Source: Flavobacterium sp.
GTDB lineage: Bacteria; Bacteroidota; Bacteroidia; Flavobacteriales; Flavobacteriaceae
Length of the DNA: 51,451 bases
NCBI RefSeq assembly: GCF_027531705.1
Contig: NZ_JAPZSP010000006.1
Span: 1-51,451, forward strand
Reading direction: 5' to 3'
Shown here: piece after piece, positions 15,953 through 25,058 of the stretch
Layout: the number at the start of each line of letters is the position of its first letter
Position numbering within the stretch: position 1 is the first letter of the stretch
Made by a program: the position numbers and the translations under genes
Notes under the pieces: generated by a model
Databases searched by the model: none
What the model saw: only the letters and a program-made list of their open reading frames with translations
Told to the model about the DNA's origin: nothing

Positions 15953-16615
15953 TTAATCCCAACATTCCATTAGTAATAAATCGCCTTCTTGGTGTTTGAT
16001 TTTTACAATTCCGTCTTCTATTACGTGGTTGCTACTTCCTGTTCGGTAACCTATTGTAAGCTCTTCATTCCTTAATGGATAATATAAGTTTTCGGTTGTT
16101 ATTCCAGTTACTTTTCCAATCGGAATGAGAGAAATTGGCGTTTTTGCAGTATACCATTTTTCAAATTTTGTTGGTAACAAGAATATTTTTGAGTGATCGT
16201 CGAGAATTACAATTTTCAATTTATCTCGGTAACTTACAATATTGGTGATATTTGTGATAGTATGATCGGCTCGTTTACCAGTTGCCCAAACAACATTTAC
16301 GGCTTTGTGTCCTTTTTCTATAAGATAGTCAAAAGCTTTTTCTAAATCGGTTTTGTCTTGGTTGGGTGCATACACAATTTCTAGTGGAAACTGTTTTTCT
16401 TTGTAAAGTTCTGGATTAAAATTATCATCGAAATCGCCTAATAAAACATCTATTTTTATGTCTAATTGCAAAACACGGTCGATTGCGTTGTCTAAAACTA
16501 TCACAATTGGTGACCATTCTAATAATTGTCCTAATAATTCATAACTGCATGCGGCGCCGTTAGCAATAATTAATGCTGGTTCTTGGTCGTCGCGAACAAT
16601 GTGATGAGAAGACAT
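15953..16615 (-). CDS. Thiamine pyrophosphokinase
   Basis: 220 residues. It transfers pyrophosphate from ATP to thiamine to give thiamine diphosphate. Diagnostic motifs are IIANGAACSYELL near the N-terminus, DVLLGDFDD (the metal- and ATP-binding GDFD motif) at ~57-65, QDKTDLEKAFDYL at ~85, and the C-terminal thiamine-binding beta-barrel with SLIPIGKVTGITTENLYYPL and GSSNHV. First gene of the long minus-strand run. I see no TPP riboswitch upstream, so it probably serves salvaged thiamine. Confidence 0.9.
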   Translation of the reverse strand: MSSHHIVRDDQEPALIIANGAACSYELLGQLLEWSPIVIVLDNAIDRVLQLDIKIDVLLGDFDDNFNPELYKEKQFPLEIVYAPNQDKTDLEKAFDYLIEKGHKAVNVVWATGKRADHTITNITNIVSYRDKLKIVILDDHSKIFLLPTKFEKWYTAKTPISLIPIGKVTGITTENLYYPLRNEELTIGYRTGSSNHVIEDGIVKIKHQEGDLLLMECWD

Positions 16616-16679
16616 TTTGATTTAGGATTTTTTATAAATGCAAATTACGAACATAATCGTTTGAATTCATAATTTTTTT

Positions 16680-16820
16680 AGCCAAGATAGTAATGGAAAG
16701 CAAAACCTTGTTATAAGTTTAGTTTTTCTTATTTTTTCAAAGCGACCAACGGAAGCTCTTGAAGAAATTTAGAAAACTGCTTATAACAAGGTTTTCTTGG
16801 AATGGATAGCTTGATTAGCT
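16680..16820 (+). ncRNA. Recurrent hairpin element, copy 1 (possible structured RNA or mobile repeat)
   Basis: AGCCAAGATAG...AATGGAAAGC on the left and AATGGATAGCTTGATTAGCT on the right flank a long hairpin. A perfect 16-bp stem (16702-16717 with 16780-16795) encloses a 62-nt loop, with partial pairing continuing inward. The outer CAAG (16683-16686) pairs with CTTG (16810-16813), and after a 4-nt bulge AGC pairs with GCT. The same layout with different stem bases occurs at 31135-31218 (minus) and 50058-50134. Strand is inferred from the GGAAAGC/GGATAGC order. Alternative: a plain terminator or a transposable repeat. Confidence 0.55.
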
Positions 16821-17652
16821 ACTCAATGGTATAAGAACCTGTATCAATTTCGGATAAGTGAAAGTAACCTAACGGATAATTGTCTGCGTTGTTTTGGTTT
16901 ACGATATTTCCACGAAGAGTTGCTGGCGGTGTTGAAAAAGGACTTCCACCGTCACTGCCAGCTATGCTTAACAATTTGTTCATGTAATTACTATATTTTT
17001 CGGTAATTCCTTGTAACGAATAATCGATTACATCTCCAGCTTTTAATTTGTCATCGATATAAACGCCAAACATCATGTTTCCTTGAAAAAATTCATCAGT
17101 TATAACGCCATATTCAGGATATACAATATTACTGTTTTTGGCACCAACAAGGTAAAAATTATCTTCGTCACCGTTGTCAACAAAATAAAATTTGACTTGA
17201 ACAATTTCATCACCACCAAAACCCGGAATCATTGTTTGTTCGTCAAACTCGATTACTGGTGTCGGCATGAGTTTGGAAGTTGCTTTATAAGTTTCACCAG
17301 CATAAACAATAGTTAGTTGGTATTCGTCGTTGATAATTGGATTAAAATTAGTGCAAACATAAGTACCTGGAGTAGTTTCGGTAAAATTATAAATTATAGT
17401 AATATCTGAAGATAAATTGATAACAGAAACCGTTGCGCCAGTTGCTGGTGGAATTGTATTAGAATAAAAATCAGTAGTTGTTGAAAGATTTATTGTTTGA
17501 ACATTTCCCGTTTCGCCTTTTTGCCATTTTATAGAAGCATCTATAACTAGTTTTGGATTGGCTGTATCTAAATTGACATCGATAACATCTTCACAGCTTA
17601 GTATTGAAAATGAAGTTAAAATAAGGACGATATATAGTTTTATATTTTTCAT
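16819..17652 (-). CDS. DUF4249 lipoprotein, partner of the TonB receptor
   Basis: 277 residues from the ATG at 17652, which begins a clear lipoprotein signal (MKNIKLYIVLILTSFSILSC). A longer frame upstream exists but would hide that signal. The mature part matches the DUF4249 pattern: VIDVNLDTANPKLVIDASIKW, then beta-sandwich strands and a conserved ending on YPLGYFHLSE. DUF4249 proteins are almost always found after a TonB-dependent receptor in Bacteroidota and are thought to be surface lipoproteins of the uptake complex, somewhat like SusD. It starts 4 nt after the receptor's stop codon. Confidence 0.85.
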   Translation of the reverse strand: MKNIKLYIVLILTSFSILSCEDVIDVNLDTANPKLVIDASIKWQKGETGNVQTINLSTTTDFYSNTIPPATGATVSVINLSSDITIIYNFTETTPGTYVCTNFNPIINDEYQLTIVYAGETYKATSKLMPTPVIEFDEQTMIPGFGGDEIVQVKFYFVDNGDEDNFYLVGAKNSNIVYPEYGVITDEFFQGNMMFGVYIDDKLKAGDVIDYSLQGITEKYSNYMNKLLSIAGSDGGSPFSTPPATLRGNIVNQNNADNYPLGYFHLSEIDTGSYTIE

Positions 17653-17656
17653 ACTA

Positions 17657-20032
17657 TTAGAATTTAAAATTATAAGAAACTGAAGGCACAATTCCGAAAA
17701 TTGATAATCTTGAAGCTTCATTGTTTCCTGTTTCAGAATTTTCACGGAAGCTTATGGAAGCAGCATTTTTACGACCGTAAATGTTGTAAACGCTAAAAAC
17801 CCATTCGCCTTTCCATTTTTTTGTTTGACTACTTTTAGGCGTTAGTGTTGCAGCAACATCTAGATGATGGTAGGTTGGTAAACTATTTTTATTACGTATT
17901 CCGTAACTTGGAACTGTAATGCCTTGGTAAGTATATTGCCCATTTGGATAGGTTACAGGTTGACCAGTTTGCAGCGTGAAGTTTGCACCAAAATTCCATT
18001 TTTCGTTCAATTTATAACTTCCTGTAACGGCGAGATTGTGTGTTTTATCATAAGCAGAACGATACCATTCGCCATTATTAATTCCGATTTCGTCAGCGGT
18101 TCTTCCTGGTGTTTTTTGTTGCGATTTTGATAAAGTATAAGCAATCCAACCGCTCAAGTTTCCAGTGTTTTTGCGAAGCATGAATTCAAGTCCATAAGAA
18201 CGCATTTCGCCGTTAAGAATAACTTGTTCGATAGCTTCGTTTGCAATCAAATCGGCGCCATCAATATAATCCATTCTGTTTTTGATTGTTTTATAAAAAC
18301 TTTCAATTTCTACAGTATAAGCATCTTCTTTGAAATTGTTAAAATAACCAATAGCAACTTGGTCAGCAATTTGAGGTTTGATATAATTATCACTTGGCAT
18401 CCAAACATCAAGTGGAGTAGGTGAAGCCGTGTTTGAAACCAGTTGAAGGTATTGTACCATTCGATTATAACTAGCTTTTACCGATTGATTTTCATTCAAT
18501 TCATAAGCTGCTGCAAAACGTGGCTCGAAGTTGTCGAAACTAGCGATAGTTTTGTTTTTTCCAAAATTAGTAGTGCCGATTGGTTTTGCTTTTTCGTAAA
18601 TTTTTAAATCAGCATCATAATTTACAGGTTGATTATTTTCGTATAAATTTACCGTTGAATTTCCTAATCGATAAAATAAACTGTAACGTAAACCGTAATT
18701 AATAGCTAATTTGTCAGTAAGTTTTTGTTCGGCTTCGAGATACAATGCTGGTTCAAAAGCGTATTTTTTGTCTAATTGTTTAAAATTGATTTGTGAATTT
18801 TCGTCAATTGGCTCGATGGTTCCAGGATTGAAATCGTAATAAGTTCCATTGAAACCGTAATTCAATTTGATATCATTGGATAAATAATGTTTGAAATCGT
18901 ATTTTAAGTTATAATTTTTGATTCCAGAATCCCAATTGAAGCCAATGAAATCAAGTGTTAATCCGTAGTAGTAATCACTATAGATTAATGATAAATTTGA
19001 AAATAATTTGTCATTGAAAAGATGATTCCAACGCAGATTTAGAGTTGAATTTCCATAGGTATTAGTAAACGTTTCGTTTAGTGAAAACACATCGCGACCA
19101 AAATAACCTGAAAGATATAAGCTATTATTTTTATCTAATTTGTAGTTCAATTTGGTGTTTAAATCATAAAAATAAGCAGAATTTTTATTGTCAGAAAGCT
19201 TCAAAAATAAATGCGCATAAGATCCACGACCACCAACAAGGAAAGAACCTTTGTCTTTTACAATTGGACCTTCAGCAAGAATTCTACTGGTAATTAATCC
19301 AATTCCGCCATTGATGTGAAAATCTTTACTGTTTCCATCTTTTTGGTAAATATCTAAAACTGAAGAAGCACGACCGCCAAACTTAGAAGGTATTCCACCT
19401 TTATATAATTTCAAATCTTTGATGGCATCTGGATTGAAAACCGAGAAAAAGCCGAAAACGTGTGATGAATTGAAAATAGTTGCTTCGTCTAACAAAATCA
19501 AATTTTGATCGGCACCACCACCACGAACGTTAAAACCCGATTGACCTTCGCCAGCATTGGTAACACCTGGTAGAAACAGAATCGATTTGATAACATCAAC
19601 TTCTCCCATCACAACAGGCATTTGCTTTATTGTGCTAATTGAGAGTTTGTTAACACTCATTTCAGGTTTTCGAATATTAGCTCTTGTTTTTTCGGAAGTC
19701 ACCACAACTTCTTTCAACTCTTGACCAGATTCTCGCAGCGAAAAATTTCTTTTGGTATTTTGATTTAAAGAAATTGCTTCTGAAATGGTTGTAAAACCTA
19801 CATAACTGATTAGGATTTCATAATCACCTTTGGGTAATGTTAGCGAGTAAAACCCGTATTCGTTGGTTGTTGCGTAGAGTTTGGTGTCTTTGGCAATAAC
19901 ATTTACACCTATTAATGTTTCGTTGCTGCTGGCATCAGAAATGGTTCCGCTAAGCGTAAATTTTTCTTGAGAGAATCCTAAATTTGAAATAAATAGAATT
20001 AAAATGAAGGGTATAATTTTTTTTAAAATCAT
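17657..20032 (-). CDS. TonB-dependent outer-membrane receptor with carboxypeptidase-regulatory-like N-domain
   Basis: 791 residues from the ATG at 20032 (MILKKIIPFILILFISNLGF starts a signal peptide; the upstream in-frame start lacks one). Order: signal peptide 1-22; carboxypeptidase-regulatory-like beta domain (TLSGTISDASSNETLIGVNV, ending SYVGFTTISEA); plug domain with SGFNVRGGGADQNLILLDEA and GGIPSKFGGRASSVLDI; then a ~570-residue beta-barrel ending in VPSVSYNFKF with the C-terminal aromatic residue typical of outer-membrane proteins. It would import a substrate with energy from TonB. The substrate is unknown; the plug resembles those of receptors paired with DUF4249 rather than SusD. Confidence 0.92.
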   Translation of the reverse strand: MILKKIIPFILILFISNLGFSQEKFTLSGTISDASSNETLIGVNVIAKDTKLYATTNEYGFYSLTLPKGDYEILISYVGFTTISEAISLNQNTKRNFSLRESGQELKEVVVTSEKTRANIRKPEMSVNKLSISTIKQMPVVMGEVDVIKSILFLPGVTNAGEGQSGFNVRGGGADQNLILLDEATIFNSSHVFGFFSVFNPDAIKDLKLYKGGIPSKFGGRASSVLDIYQKDGNSKDFHINGGIGLITSRILAEGPIVKDKGSFLVGGRGSYAHLFLKLSDNKNSAYFYDLNTKLNYKLDKNNSLYLSGYFGRDVFSLNETFTNTYGNSTLNLRWNHLFNDKLFSNLSLIYSDYYYGLTLDFIGFNWDSGIKNYNLKYDFKHYLSNDIKLNYGFNGTYYDFNPGTIEPIDENSQINFKQLDKKYAFEPALYLEAEQKLTDKLAINYGLRYSLFYRLGNSTVNLYENNQPVNYDADLKIYEKAKPIGTTNFGKNKTIASFDNFEPRFAAAYELNENQSVKASYNRMVQYLQLVSNTASPTPLDVWMPSDNYIKPQIADQVAIGYFNNFKEDAYTVEIESFYKTIKNRMDYIDGADLIANEAIEQVILNGEMRSYGLEFMLRKNTGNLSGWIAYTLSKSQQKTPGRTADEIGINNGEWYRSAYDKTHNLAVTGSYKLNEKWNFGANFTLQTGQPVTYPNGQYTYQGITVPSYGIRNKNSLPTYHHLDVAATLTPKSSQTKKWKGEWVFSVYNIYGRKNAASISFRENSETGNNEASRLSIFGIVPSVSYNFKF

Positions 20033-20116
20033 GATTTTGGTTTTGTACTGCAAATTTGACGAAAAATTGGTGATTTTGTTACACAACGACTGTTAATGTA
20101 TCGTTAAGTAAAATAG

Positions 20117-20950
20117 TTAAGGTAATTTAGAAAGCAACATTTGAATGTTTGTTATAATCAAATTAGGTTCACTGAGCATAACATAATGACCAGATTTGGT
20201 TGTTGTTATATGTGTAAAATCGGTAATACCATTTCTTAAAGCTTCTTTTGAATTGAACCATAATTGTCTATCATCTGCGTTATGTTCAGCATCAATTTTC
20301 ATACTAGTTATTGCAATTACAGGAATGTTTGGAAGATTTGGTAGTGTTGTCATATATTGTGAATCTTCTATTAATTGTTGTGCTTCCAAAGTTCCACCAA
20401 AATTGTTTCCGTAAGCATCTTTAAATAGATTGTAAATTAAATCTTCTTCGGCTTGATCTGGATTATTATACAATTCGTGAGATGCATCAACAAAAAGTAA
20501 AGCGGCTGTTTTAGTCGGATTTTGAATGGCATAATCTCTAATAATCATTCCACCAAGAGAATGTCCTACTAAAATTACTTTTCTACCATTTGAAAATTTG
20601 TTGATTACCGATTCCAATTCAGTTCTTAATTTTGAAATGGTTCTTGCTTCATTATTTATATCTGATTTTCCATAACCAGCTCTATCGTAGAGTAAAACAT
20701 CAGATGATTTTGCAATATTATTTGCTACGCTTTTATCTTTCCAAACTTTATGATCATCCCCAAGTCCTGATTCAAAAACGATTAGATATTTAGAATTATT
20801 AATTATTGAAAACGAAGCTAGTTTGTGCGTGATTAAATCAATTTTTGCTTCTTTAAAACTTGCTTCCTGAGTATTGTTATCATCGTCTTTTGAGCATGAT
20901 GAAATAACTAAAAGAACTAAACTTGCAAAGATGTTTGCCAAATGTTTCAT
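20117..20950 (-). CDS. Alpha/beta-hydrolase lipoprotein
   Basis: 277 residues from the ATG at 20950, which gives a lipoprotein signal ending LLVISSC followed by SKDDDNN, a sorting-type acidic linker. The hydrolase core has the oxyanion segment FESGLGDDHKVW, the YDRAGYGKS motif, the nucleophile elbow GHSLGG, the acid strand LLFVDASHELY, and a late histidine (TTKSGHYVMLSEP). This is a complete catalytic triad of the abhydrolase_1 family, probably a cell-envelope esterase or lipase; the substrate is unknown. It lies 85 nt upstream of the TonB receptor start in the same direction. Confidence 0.88.
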   Translation of the reverse strand: MKHLANIFASLVLLVISSCSKDDDNNTQEASFKEAKIDLITHKLASFSIINNSKYLIVFESGLGDDHKVWKDKSVANNIAKSSDVLLYDRAGYGKSDINNEARTISKLRTELESVINKFSNGRKVILVGHSLGGMIIRDYAIQNPTKTAALLFVDASHELYNNPDQAEEDLIYNLFKDAYGNNFGGTLEAQQLIEDSQYMTTLPNLPNIPVIAITSMKIDAEHNADDRQLWFNSKEALRNGITDFTHITTTKSGHYVMLSEPNLIITNIQMLLSKLP

Positions 20951-21011
20951 TTTGTTTTTTTTAAAATTATTTGGCAAAAATCAACATTGACAAGAGTTAG
21001 AATGTTCCTGT

Positions 21012-22151
21012 TTATAAATCGGAACTACTTTTTTTGTATTCTGAAGGTGTTTTTCCTGTTATTTTTTTGAAAGTGGTATTGAAAACGGTTTTAGAATTAA
21101 ATCCAACTTCAAAACCTATTCCAAGAAGACTTAAATGATTCATTTTCGGATTTAGAATTAAATTTTTTGCTTCTTCAATTCGATATCTATTTATAAATTG
21201 AAAAAAATTTTCATCAAATCCATTATTAATTAAATATGAAAGTAGGTGAGATGAGAGATTCATTTTGTTGGCTAGTTTGACTAAATTAAGCTCACTATCT
21301 AAAAAAGGTTTTTCAGTTTCCATTAATTTTATCAATTCGGATTTTATTTTATCTAAATTTTCATCTGAAATTAGTTTTTTCTTTTTGTCTTCGACCAAAT
21401 TCGATTCTTCAATGATTGAAATAATTTCATTTTTTTCTTCAATAGAATAAGGATAAATTTCTTCTTGTTTTAGCCAGAAAAAAGCAATGTACATTATTGT
21501 AATTAGATATAAAAAGCTAGTAAAAATATCGAAAAGAATAAATTTTTCTGAAAGTTGAAATAAAAGATCTGTCGCAAAAAAGAATCCCATAATAATTACA
21601 GCAAGACTAATTTTTTTTAGCCAACCTAAGTCAATGTTTTCAGTTGTTGAACGATAAAGCAAAATGTTTTTTTGATGCTCAACAATTTTTCTATAAGATA
21701 AAAAACAATAGGTGAAAACCTGAATTGAAACAATTGAAGCTAAAATATAGTTTGCCACATGAATAGTGTTTTGCGAAACATCTTCTGCTTTTGGATTTTC
21801 ATCAAAAAAAAAGGATAAAATAAATAGGAATAGATAAAAGTATCCCAACCAAAAATGTAAATGATTTAGATGTTTCCAGCTATTAGTTGGCTTAATAAAA
21901 TATGTGATGCTTAGATAAAAAAATGGAGAAATAAGAAAAATAAAAATAGAAAGTCCCTCTACAATAATTGAACTTTCATAAATTGTTTTTGATTCAACCA
22001 GAATAGTTACGCTGGTTAAAACGAGTAAACAAAAGATAAAACCCGCAAACCATTTATTTGCTATAACATTCACTTTTTTTACATTAATTAGAATAATGTA
22101 AAGCAATAAAAAGCAAGCTCCAGCTATTAATGCGCTTAAAAAAAAGGACAT
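21012..22151 (-). CDS. Membrane-bound AraC-family regulator
   Basis: About 379 residues from the ATG at 22151 (MSFFLSALIAGACFLLLYII); a longer frame adds 24 residues without support. The first ~235 residues hold about seven hydrophobic helices and no recognised sensor domain. The cytosolic C-terminal ~120 residues are an AraC/XylS DNA-binding domain: LVKLANKMNLSSHLLSYLIN, FFQFINRYRIEEAKNLILN, and GFEVGFNSKTVFNTTFKKITGKTPSEYK. This layout is common in Bacteroidota and suggests a membrane sensor that binds DNA directly. It is read in the same direction as, and upstream of, the hydrolase-TonB-DUF4249 genes, so it may regulate them. Confidence 0.85.
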   Translation of the reverse strand: MSFFLSALIAGACFLLLYIILINVKKVNVIANKWFAGFIFCLLVLTSVTILVESKTIYESSIIVEGLSIFIFLISPFFYLSITYFIKPTNSWKHLNHLHFWLGYFYLFLFILSFFFDENPKAEDVSQNTIHVANYILASIVSIQVFTYCFLSYRKIVEHQKNILLYRSTTENIDLGWLKKISLAVIIMGFFFATDLLFQLSEKFILFDIFTSFLYLITIMYIAFFWLKQEEIYPYSIEEKNEIISIIEESNLVEDKKKKLISDENLDKIKSELIKLMETEKPFLDSELNLVKLANKMNLSSHLLSYLINNGFDENFFQFINRYRIEEAKNLILNPKMNHLSLLGIGFEVGFNSKTVFNTTFKKITGKTPSEYKKSSSDL

Positions 22152-22209
22152 AAAAAGTAATTTATCTTGGTTAGACAAATAAACAGAATTTATGTTACAA
22201 AATGACAAA

Positions 22210-22233
22210 AAAAAGACAACCATTGCTGATTGT
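22210..22233 (-). terminator. Intrinsic terminator of the secreted-protein gene
   Basis: AGACAA / TTGTCT stem with an ATCAGCAATGG-like loop on the minus strand, followed by a run of eight T. Its near-identical twin is at 23042-23071. Confidence 0.65.
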
Positions 22234-22261
22234 CTATATCTTATAATTAGTTTAAAAATTG

Positions 22262-22993
22262 TTACAATTTCATCTCTGATTTTTTAACAATTTTAGCAAT
22301 TCTTTTTTGTAAATCACCCATTAGCTCTTCCATCGCGCTATTACACATCGGAAGTACTTTTTCTGCTGATATAACAGGAATTCCACCCACCATTATGGCT
22401 GTTTTTTTTGAATCTTCACCTTCAAAAAAAGCAAACACCTTTTCTCCTTTTTTATTGTATAGTGCAAGTCTTGCAGTGGCTCTTACTTTTAATGTTGATG
22501 TCCCTCCAATTCCAAAACCTTTTTGAAATGCAAAATTAAGATTTACGAATAATACTCCATCTACTTTGTCGCCTAATGCTTTTGCAATTCCTTCTTCATT
22601 ATATTTACCTGCAAAGCCTTCATAAATGTATTTGTAATTTGGGTATAATAAATAATTTCTATCAAAATATTTATCTTCATACTTTGGTTCAAATGAAATA
22701 TAGTTTGGATTTGTCAATACCTCTTGCTCTGGCATTAATTCAAATGGGAATTGTTTTGAATATTCGTTAAAAAAATCATTATGAAATTTTTCTAAAGTAG
22801 GCGTTAAATTAAAATTTGGATCGTCTCTTAAGTTTGTCACTTCTTTTATAATTGTTGCTAAACCACCAAGTTCAGAAACATCTACCATTTTGTCGGCATA
22901 AAAAGTAACAACGGCTACTTTCTTTTTTTGAGCAGATGATACTAGTGTAGTTGCTAGCAGTAGTACTACTAAAATTTGTTTTAAATTTTTCAT
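22262..22993 (-). CDS. Secreted protein of unknown function
   Basis: 243 residues. A signal peptide (MKNLKQILVVLLLATTLVSSAQ) leads to a mature protein beginning KKKVAVVTFYADKMVDVSEL. The middle contains GIAKALGDKVDGVLFVNLNF and strands such as STLKVRATARLALYNKKGEK, reminiscent of periplasmic CsgG- or GNA1162-like proteins that bind small assemblies. I cannot name a family with confidence. It is a single gene flanked by the two twin hairpins. Confidence 0.75.
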   Translation of the reverse strand: MKNLKQILVVLLLATTLVSSAQKKKVAVVTFYADKMVDVSELGGLATIIKEVTNLRDDPNFNLTPTLEKFHNDFFNEYSKQFPFELMPEQEVLTNPNYISFEPKYEDKYFDRNYLLYPNYKYIYEGFAGKYNEEGIAKALGDKVDGVLFVNLNFAFQKGFGIGGTSTLKVRATARLALYNKKGEKVFAFFEGEDSKKTAIMVGGIPVISAEKVLPMCNSAMEELMGDLQKRIAKIVKKSEMKL

Positions 22994-23041
22994 TTTATTG
23001 TTTTTAAAGTTTTTACAAATATAGTTTTATTTTTAATTAAA

Positions 23042-23071
23042 AAAAGACAACCATTTCTGATTGTCTTTTTT
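23042..23071 (-). terminator. Intrinsic terminator of icd
   Basis: AAAAAGACAA / TTGTCTTTTT stem with a short loop and T run on the minus strand, 23 nt past the icd stop. Confidence 0.8.
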
Positions 23072-23093
23072 AATATAAATTATAGAAAATAAA

Positions 23094-24317
23094 TTATCCT
23101 AATTTACTATCCAAGTTAGTTTTAATTGCTTCTAAGAATGCTTCAGTTGTTAAGTAGTCTGCATCTGTTAAACCTTCTGGCTTAACTAACATAGCTAAAT
23201 CTTTAGTCATTTTTCCAGATTCAACTGTATCAATACAAACCTGCTCTAAAGCATTACAGAAATTAATTAATTCTTGATTTCCGTCTAATTTTCCTCTATG
23301 CTCTAAGCCTCTTGTCCATGCAAAAATTGATGCAATTGGGTTGGTAGAAGTTGCTTTTCCTTGTTGATGCATTCTGTAGTGACGTGTTACTGTTCCGTGA
23401 GCAGCTTCAGCTTCAACCGTTTTTCCATCTGGAGTTACCAATACAGAAGTCATTAATCCCAATGAACCAAATCCTTGTGCAACAGTGTCTGACTGAACAT
23501 CGCCATCATAGTTTTTACATGCCCAAACAAATCCTCCGTTCCATTTCATTGCAGATGCAACCATGTCGTCTATAAGTCTGTGTTCGTAAGTCATTCCGTT
23601 TGCATCAAAATCGGCTTTGTAGTGTTGTTGAAAAACTTCTTCAAAAATATCTTTGAATCTTCCGTCGTAAGCTTTCAAGATTGTGTTTTTGGTAGAAAGA
23701 TATAATGGCCATTTTTTAGTCAACGCCATTTGGAATGAAGAATGAGCAAATCCGTAAATACTTTCGTCAGTATTGTACATTGACATTGCTACACCATCAC
23801 CTTTAAAATCGTATACTTTCCATTCAGTAGTTTCACCAGCTTCGTTGGTAAAAGACATTGTTAATGTTCCTTTTCCTTTAATAACTTTATCAGTAGCTTT
23901 GTATTGATCTCCAAAAGCGTGACGACCAATAACAATTGGTTTTGTCCAACCTTGTACATACCTTGGTACGTTGCTCATAATAATTGGTTCACGAAAAACT
24001 GTTCCACCAACTATATTACGAATGGTTCCGTTTGGTGATTTCCACATTTCTGATAAATTGAATTCTTTTACGCGCTCTTCGTCTGGTGTAATAGTAGCGC
24101 ACTTGATACCGACATTGTATTTTTTTATTGCTTCGGCTGAGTCAATGGTGATTTGGTCTTTGGTAGCTTCTCTGCTATCTCTGCCTAAATCGTAGTATTT
24201 TATATCTAATTCTAAGTAAGGAAGAATTAATTTGTCTTTAATAAATCTCCAAATAATTCGTGTCATTTCATCGCCATCCAATTCGACTACTGGATTGGCT
24301 ACTTTAATTTTTGCCAT
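23094..24317 (-). CDS. icd: Isocitrate dehydrogenase, NADP-dependent (homodimeric, eukaryote-like type)
   Basis: About 407 residues from the ATG at 24317. The in-frame start 45 nt upstream is not used, because the family begins [20 protein letters not shown]. It oxidises isocitrate to 2-oxoglutarate with NADP in the TCA cycle. Visible landmarks are [12 protein letters not shown], the substrate site SPNGTIRN, the [12 protein letters not shown] helix, [10 protein letters not shown] with metal-binding aspartates, and the cofactor segment [17 protein letters not shown] with [13 protein letters not shown]. The SPNGT site and HGTVTRHY cofactor segment match the IDH1-type NADP enzymes rather than the NAD or monomeric forms. 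Confidence 0.96.
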   Translation of the reverse strand: MAKIKVANPVVELDGDEMTRIIWRFIKDKLILPYLELDIKYYDLGRDSREATKDQITIDSAEAIKKYNVGIKCATITPDEERVKEFNLSEMWKSPNGTIRNIVGGTVFREPIIMSNVPRYVQGWTKPIVIGRHAFGDQYKATDKVIKGKGTLTMSFTNEAGETTEWKVYDFKGDGVAMSMYNTDESIYGFAHSSFQMALTKKWPLYLSTKNTILKAYDGRFKDIFEEVFQQHYKADFDANGMTYEHRLIDDMVASAMKWNGGFVWACKNYDGDVQSDTVAQGFGSLGLMTSVLVTPDGKTVEAEAAHGTVTRHYRMHQQGKATSTNPIASIFAWTRGLEHRGKLDGNQELINFCNALEQVCIDTVESGKMTKDLAMLVKPEGLTDADYLTTEAFLEAIKTNLDSKLG

Positions 24318-24359
24318 ATTAATTGTGTTTTGTTTGTTTTTATAAAAAAATCGCGGAAA

Positions 24360-24367
24360 CAAATATA
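24360..24367 (-). promoter_or_regulatory. -7 promoter element of icd (TATATTTG)
   Basis: TANNTTTG match on the minus strand, 43 nt upstream of the icd ATG; the A-rich leader between them is typical of this phylum. Confidence 0.5.
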
Positions 24368-24483
24368 AAGAATTTAAACCTTTAAAATAAAACTTTAGAC
24401 ACGAAATCGATTGAATTGTGAAATTGCTATTTTAAGGTTTTTAAATTGCGAATTTGATAATTTGAACCTATTTTTTTTGCATA

Positions 24484-24514
24484 AAAAAAGTCTCGAACAA
24501 ATCGAGACTTTCTA
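24484..24514 (-). terminator. Intrinsic terminator of rplS
   Basis: AAAGTCTCGA / TCGAGACTTT perfect 10-bp stem, ACAAA-type loop, followed on the minus strand by TTTTTAT. It lies 19 nt past the rplS stop. Confidence 0.85.
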
Positions 24515-24532
24515 TAAATTGTGAAAAAAGAA

Positions 24533-24883
24533 TTATCTTCTTTTGTCTTTAATTTTTGCTTTTTTACCAGTAAGTTCTCTGAAGTAGAAAATTCTTGCTC
24601 TACGTACAGCACCTTTCTTGTTAATTTCAATTTTTTGTAAAGCTGGTAAGTTTACTGGGAAGATACGCTCTACACCAATTGCACCAGACATTTTACGGAT
24701 TGTAAAAGTTTCTGTTGATCCAGAACCTCTTCTTTGAATAACAACTCCTTTAAAAAACTGAGTTCTTGTTTTTTCACCCTCTTTAATTTCGTAGTAAACT
24801 GTGATAGTATCACCAGCTCCAAATACAGGGAAATCTTTTCTTGTTACAAATTCGCTATTAACGAAATCTACTAAATTTGCCAT
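24533..24883 (-). CDS. rplS: 50S ribosomal protein L19
   Basis: 116 residues, normal for L19. It sits at the 30S-50S interface. Typical sequence: DFPVFGAGDTITVYYEIKEG, FKGVVIQRRGSGSTETFTIR, and the very basic C-terminus RARIFYFRELTGKKAKIKDK. The gene has its own strong promoter and terminator although trmD lies just upstream in the same direction. Confidence 0.97.
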   Translation of the reverse strand: MANLVDFVNSEFVTRKDFPVFGAGDTITVYYEIKEGEKTRTQFFKGVVIQRRGSGSTETFTIRKMSGAIGVERIFPVNLPALQKIEINKKGAVRRARIFYFRELTGKKAKIKDKRR

Positions 24884-24956
24884 TTTAATTGCTAATTATG
24901 GTTTAAAATCAGAGCAACATTCGCGGTTTTCGCCAGAGGTTGGTCAAATGTGGGTG

Positions 24957-24986
24957 CAAATTTACAACTTTATTTTAAATAAACAA
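24957..24986 (-). promoter_or_regulatory. Promoter of rplS (TTG-N19-TAAATTTG)
   Basis: On the minus strand a TTG (24986-24984) and a TAAATTTG (24964-24957) are 19 nt apart, matching the Bacteroidota sigma factor consensus in both boxes. It lies in the trmD-rplS spacer. Confidence 0.65.
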
Positions 24987-25000
24987 CTTTTCATTTTAGT

Positions 25001-25058
25001 TTTCAGTCTCAGTCTCAGTTTTCAGTAAATATACTGAGACTACGACTGTCAACTGCGA
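25001..25058. repeat. Degenerate CAGTCTCAGT-type short repeat
   Basis: Words TTTCAGTCTCAGTCTCAGTT, ACTGAGACTACGACTG and CAACTGCGACT form an imperfect direct and inverted series between trmD and rplS. Confidence 0.5.

Noticed and set aside
16616..16679. TPP riboswitch upstream of thiamine pyrophosphokinase
   Set aside because: I see no CUGAGA or thi-box arrangement in this short AT-rich stretch.
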